A DNA stretch of 7,406 bases from Lachnospiraceae bacterium UBA935. GTDB lineage: Bacteria > Bacillota > Clostridia > Lachnospirales > Lachnospiraceae. The stretch lies in contig DBDJ01000064.1 of the NCBI GenBank assembly GCA_002293525.1, positions 1 to 7,406 of the forward strand, read 5' to 3'. The notes beneath the pieces were generated by a model that saw nothing but the letters and a program-made list of their open reading frames with translations, was not told the DNA's origin and did no database searches. Below, piece after piece: positions 4,804 through 7,406 of this stretch. How positions within the stretch are numbered: the first letter of the stretch is position 1; each line of letters starts with the position of its first letter. Both the position numbers and the translations under genes were made by a program.

Positions 4804-5208
4804 ATGAAGAAGATCGTGATATTAAACGGAGCGGCAAAGAAAAACGGCAATACGGCTACGCTGATCAAAGCTTTTACGGAAGGAGCGGAAGCCGCAGGAA
4901 ACGAAGTGAGGGAATTCTACCTGCAGAATATGAATATCAGGGGATGTCTTGACTGTCAGGGCTGTGCCAGGAAAGAGTCGGGTGCTATCAATCCTTGTGT
5001 ATAAAAGGATGACATGGAAGAAGTTTATAAGGCTTTCATCGAATCAGATGTTTTTGTTCTTCTTATGACAGCAGGCGGAAATGATTTCACGATTCCGCTT
5101 GAGTGGTATGCCAACTTTGAAAAATGGTTTCCGTGGAAGAACATCGGAACAGTTCTTGGCACAGGTAAGACCAAGGAAGCGCGGATTCTTGGCGAGAGTA
5201 TCAGGTGA
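4804..5208 (+). pseudogene. Flavodoxin-like NAD(P)H-dependent FMN reductase, inactivated
   Basis: The first 66 codons match the start of the iron-sulfur-flavoprotein/FMN-reductase group: MKKIVILNGAAKKNGNTATL (FMN phosphate loop, usually G-S-P-R-x-N-G-N-T, here with AA for SP), a helix, and the cysteine motif CLDCQGCARK (Cys48, 51, 54, with Cys65). A TAA (5002-5004) then interrupts the frame, where a CAA Gln codon would need one change. The same frame continues with KDDMEEVYKAFIESDVFV and jumps straight to LLMTAGGNDF, EWYANFEKW and LGTGKTKEARILGESIR, the family's C-terminus. The middle S-P-L-Y-x-W flavin loop and following helix, some 45-55 residues judging from the usual 175-195, are missing. 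Two independent lesions mean it is dead, although the operon around it is not. Its TGA (5206-5208) is six bases before the next ATG. Confidence 0.85.
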
Positions 5209-5213
5209 GTGAT

Positions 5214-6209
5214 ATGAAAAAACTGTTAGAGCCGGGGGATCTGGGAAGTCTGCATCTGAAAAACAGACTGATCCGGTCTGCTACATCCCAGGCGATGTCA
5301 GCGGATCTGAAGTATGATCCGGGCAGGCTTTTCAAGGTATACGGAGATTTGGCAAAAGGCGGGGTAGGAGCGATCATAACGAGTTTTCCGCTGGTAGACC
5401 AGGATTATTATACAGATCCTGAGAATGCGGATAATCGGAACCGGGTGTACGAAAAGCTGACCGATATCATAAAAGCGGAGGATTGCATCCCGATCGCGCA
5501 GCTGGTTCTGGTGAATTATCAGGACAATATGCCTGTAGACGAAATGAACGCAGATGATATCAAGGCAGTAGAGGACATGTTTGCCAATGCCGCAGAACGG
5601 GCTGCAGAGGCAGGATATCAAGGGGTGCAGATCCATGTCGCTCACGGGCTTTTCCTGAGCCGCTTCATATCTCCGATATATAATCATAGAACGGATGGAT
5701 ATGGAGGAAATCAGGAAAACAGAAGCAGGCTAGCATCGGATATCATCCAGAGGATAAAAGAGATATTTCCGGATTTGCATGTTTCAATCAAGATCAATCA
5801 TAGTGATGAAATGACCGGAGGCCTTACAGAAGAACAAAGCCTTGTGACATGCAGGATTCTGGAAGAAGCAGGATTGGACTCAATCGAGGTCAGCGGCAAC
5901 GGATCTTCTGCATCGGGAATCAGAGCGGGCGTCAATGAATCTTACTACAGGAATTTTGCAATGAAGCTTGCTGATACAGTGAACGTACCTGTTATTCTCG
6001 TAGGCGGAAACCGCAGCATTGAAAGTATGGAACGGGTATTGAATGATGGAAAGGTCGAGTTTATGTCACTGTCCAGACCGTTGATCAGGGAGTCGGAGCT
6101 GCCAGATCGCTGGATGAACGGAGACACAAGACCTGCCAAGTGCGTGTCCTGCAACATGTGCTATCAGACACCCTGGCAGGAATGCATCTACAATTTAAGG
6201 AGTGAATGA
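5214..6209 (+). CDS. Old Yellow Enzyme-like NADH:flavin oxidoreductase
   Basis: A 331-residue FMN-binding TIM barrel. It starts with LLEPGDLGSLHLKNRLIRSA (4-23, the OYE N-terminal signature), has the strand-5/6 motif with His141 and His144 (QIHVAHGLFLSRFISP, then NHRTDGYGG at 157-165), SIKINHSDEM (191-200), and the phosphate-binding VGGNRS (263-268) with SLSRPLI (285-291). The C-terminal CVSCNMCYQTPWQEC gives Cys310, 313, 316 and 324, similar to but more tightly spaced than the 4Fe-4S ligands of 2,4-dienoyl-CoA reductase-type members; the enzyme ends there, without their flavodoxin-like and NAD domains. The usual proton-donor Tyr after the second His is Leu146. I start it at ATG 5214 because AGGTGA (5203-5208) is five bases upstream; GTG 5205 is in frame but lacks such a site. 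Such enzymes reduce activated C=C bonds or quinones and nitro compounds; the actual substrate is unknown. Confidence 0.88.
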   Translation: MKKLLEPGDLGSLHLKNRLIRSATSQAMSADLKYDPGRLFKVYGDLAKGGVGAIITSFPLVDQDYYTDPENADNRNRVYEKLTDIIKAEDCIPIAQLVLVNYQDNMPVDEMNADDIKAVEDMFANAAERAAEAGYQGVQIHVAHGLFLSRFISPIYNHRTDGYGGNQENRSRLASDIIQRIKEIFPDLHVSIKINHSDEMTGGLTEEQSLVTCRILEEAGLDSIEVSGNGSSASGIRAGVNESYYRNFAMKLADTVNVPVILVGGNRSIESMERVLNDGKVEFMSLSRPLIRESELPDRWMNGDTRPAKCVSCNMCYQTPWQECIYNLRSE

Positions 6210-6234
6210 GCCATTTTAAGGAGGATTAAACGAT

Positions 6235-7077
6235 ATGAAAATCATGATAACCGGAGCATCAGGCGGATATGGGAGTTATGCAGTAGACTATGTAAAGAAG
6301 TTCGCACCTGAGGCGGAAGTATACGGGCTGGTAAGGAATGCAGACAATGCCGCGAAGCTGGAAGCGAAAGGTATCCATGCACGGATTGGAAATTATTTAG
6401 ATAAGGCATCGCTTATAAGGGCATTTACAGGCATCGACAGGCTTCTGTTCGTATCGGTTTCGGTACATGAACAGCAGATCAACGTAGTAGACGCAGCAAG
6501 GGAGGCTGGCATTAAATTCATTGCCTATACCAGCCTGCATGAACCTCAGTACGCAAAGTTCGGGCTGGAGATTAACCACAGTCAGACGGAAGAACTGATC
6601 AAGAAGACAGGTATTCCCCACACGTTCCTTCGGGACAGCTGGTATCTGGAGATGGCGGCACCTCTGGCAAAGACAGCTATTCAGACCGGAAGATATCCTT
6701 ATTATGCAGGTGAGGGAAAGGTATCCTGGGCATTGAAACGTGAGTATGCGGAAGCCGGGGCCAGAGTGATCACAGGTGAAGGGTATCCGGAGATTGTGGA
6801 GTTTGCCGGAAAGCCGGTATCTTACAGAGAGATTGGCGAGGCTGCGCAGAGTCTTACAGATAAGAAGATTGATATCATGCCGGTTACCAAGGTAGAGTTC
6901 GGAAAGCTGATGGCGGGAAGCGGCATTGACGATATGGGACTGTATCTGGGCAATGCATATCAGGATTATGCGATTGTTGGTAATAATGGCGAGGCGGAAT
7001 CTACATCAGATGAATTTGAAAAGGTTCTTGGGCATCCGTTGACACCGCTTGCGGAAGCGATAAATGAACTGATCTGA
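6235..7077 (+). CDS. NmrA/QOR2-like NAD(P)-binding quinone reductase
   Basis: The 280-residue protein is an atypical short-chain dehydrogenase of the NmrA/YtfG (QOR2) type. It has an N-terminal Rossmann strand with the G-x-x-G-x-x-G motif MITGASGGYG (4-13; Gly7, 10, 13), GLVRNADNAA (31-40, the position that selects NADP(H) in relatives through the Arg), RIGNYLDKASLIRAFTGID (50-68), LLFVSVS, IAYTSLHEP (96-104), and the C-terminal substrate region (FLRDSWYLE 131-139, VITGEGYP 178-185, PVSYREIGEA). Relatives reduce quinones with NADPH or act as redox sensors. A strong AAGGAGG (6218-6224) precedes the ATG. It lies 25 bases after the OYE-like gene in the same direction and ends before a terminator, so it is the last gene of the tetR-controlled operon. 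It appears intact. Confidence 0.88.
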   Translation: MKIMITGASGGYGSYAVDYVKKFAPEAEVYGLVRNADNAAKLEAKGIHARIGNYLDKASLIRAFTGIDRLLFVSVSVHEQQINVVDAAREAGIKFIAYTSLHEPQYAKFGLEINHSQTEELIKKTGIPHTFLRDSWYLEMAAPLAKTAIQTGRYPYYAGEGKVSWALKREYAEAGARVITGEGYPEIVEFAGKPVSYREIGEAAQSLTDKKIDIMPVTKVEFGKLMAGSGIDDMGLYLGNAYQDYAIVGNNGEAESTSDEFEKVLGHPLTPLAEAINELI

Positions 7078-7100
7078 AAATAAAATACATTGAAGCGATT

Positions 7101-7143
7101 ATGGCCGGTGAAGATTGATTTCTCTGCCGGCCGTTATTTTTTT
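7101..7143 (+). terminator. Intrinsic terminator of the redox operon
   Basis: GGCCGG (7103-7108) pairs with CCGGCC (7127-7132), with wobble pairs inside and outside the core and an A-T pair at 7101/7134. The hairpin is followed by TTATTTTTTT (7134-7143). It stands 24 bases after the stop of the last operon gene. Confidence 0.9.
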
Positions 7144-7181
7144 GCCTTCAGACCGGAAAACCATCGCTCAAAGGCGCTTAG

Positions 7182-7334
7182 GAAGATAGGAGGGAAATCC
7201 TCACTGATCATTTTCATTCAGATAGAGGAATCGGTGGAGCTTATACACAGGCAATTAATCTAAAAAGATTAATTGAGGGACAGGAAGATATAGTTTTGTA
7301 TGAGAACAAAAACAATAAATTCAGTGCATATTGA
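7182..7334 (+). pseudogene. Possible C-terminal remnant of an unrecognised protein
   Basis: An open frame of about 50 codons between a TAG (7179-7181) and TGA (7332-7334) reads DHFHSDRGIGGAYTQAINLK followed by a RLIEGQEDIVLYENKNNKF stretch and SAY. The composition is protein-like and the ending is plausible for a globular domain, but there is no start codon or ribosome binding site at a fitting place. I do not recognise the family. It may be the tail of a chromosomal or mobile-element gene cut off by rearrangement, or a chance frame. Confidence 0.3.
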
Positions 7335-7360
7335 ATAGATGCGTAAAGGAAAATGAAAAA

Positions 7361-7382
7361 AATGATGAAGTAATGATGAAGT
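7361..7382 (+). repeat. 11-bp tandem duplication
   Basis: AATGATGAAGT occurs twice without a gap (7361-7371 and 7372-7382). It probably arose by replication slippage. No function is evident. Confidence 0.8.
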
Positions 7383-7406
7383 AAATGTATCACATCAATG
7401 CTATGA

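Larger units (their letters stand above)
7144..7406. other. Terminal stretch without a recognisable gene
   Basis: After the terminator I find only short frames. The longest is a possible decayed gene at 7182-7334 (separate entry). Near the end AAAGGA (7346-7351) precedes an ATG at 7353 that encodes only six codons, and a later ATG at 7385 is open to the edge for seven codons, which is too short to judge. An AATGATGAAGT tandem repeat lies here too. Confidence 0.5.

Noticed and set aside
5205..5213. GTG 5205 as start of the Old Yellow Enzyme-like gene
   Set aside because: The AGGTGA at 5203-5208 is correctly spaced for ATG 5214 but includes the GTG itself; no binding site serves the GTG.
7353..7373. 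Small gene starting MKKMMK
   Set aside because: It has six codons only, within a tandem repeat; no support beyond a weak AAAGGA.

Overview
The window looks like an accessory, heavily rearranged stretch of a low-to-mid GC Gram-positive chromosome, most likely a gut Clostridia of the Lachnospiraceae type. The reasons are AGGAGG-type ribosome binding sites, U-tract hairpin terminators, and protein families I associate with that group: a DUF6037-like protein, PadR with a membrane-anchored hydrolase, a prophage lysin with an SH3-like tail, and a short Old Yellow Enzyme homologue. The species assignment is inference; no taxonomic marker gene is present.

Left part (1-1555) is a mosaic of broken pieces around one intact gene. 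A DDE transposase fragment (2-187) loses family similarity abruptly after about position 148. It is followed by a gene-poor interval with an imperfect direct repeat pair and a strong hairpin. An apparently intact DUF6037-like gene follows (524-1117). Its stop overlaps the start of a ParA-type ATPase remnant that lacks its P-loop, and that remnant runs directly into the 3' end of what may be a phage tail gene (to 1555).

Middle part (1556-3998): a compact, intact two-gene cassette, a PadR-family regulator plus a membrane-anchored alpha/beta hydrolase. It has a good extended -10 promoter and three 13-bp-spaced GATATATC operator-like repeats. The cassette ends at a TAG stop that is in frame with a 5'-truncated and frameshifted phage structural gene. 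Next come the first 30 or so codons of another phage tail gene, fused by deletion to the C-terminal half of a phage lysin. A bidirectional hairpin terminator closes this remnant prophage block.

Right part (4064-7143) is a redox module. A TetR-family regulator is transcribed leftward, divergently from a three-gene operon: a flavodoxin-like NAD(P)H:FMN reductase (broken by an in-frame stop and an internal deletion), an Old Yellow Enzyme-like NADH:flavin oxidoreductase, and an NmrA/QOR2-like NAD(P)-binding quinone reductase. The intergenic region carries divergent promoters and a 14-bp perfect palindrome on the tetR -10. The module plausibly handles quinones or other electrophiles under TetR control. 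It ends in a clear terminator, followed by 260 bases of unrecognised, degraded sequence.

I see no CRISPR array, rRNA or tRNA. The best candidates for something new are the PadR-hydrolase cassette with its iterated operator inside prophage debris, and the DUF6037-like gene coupled to a ParA remnant.
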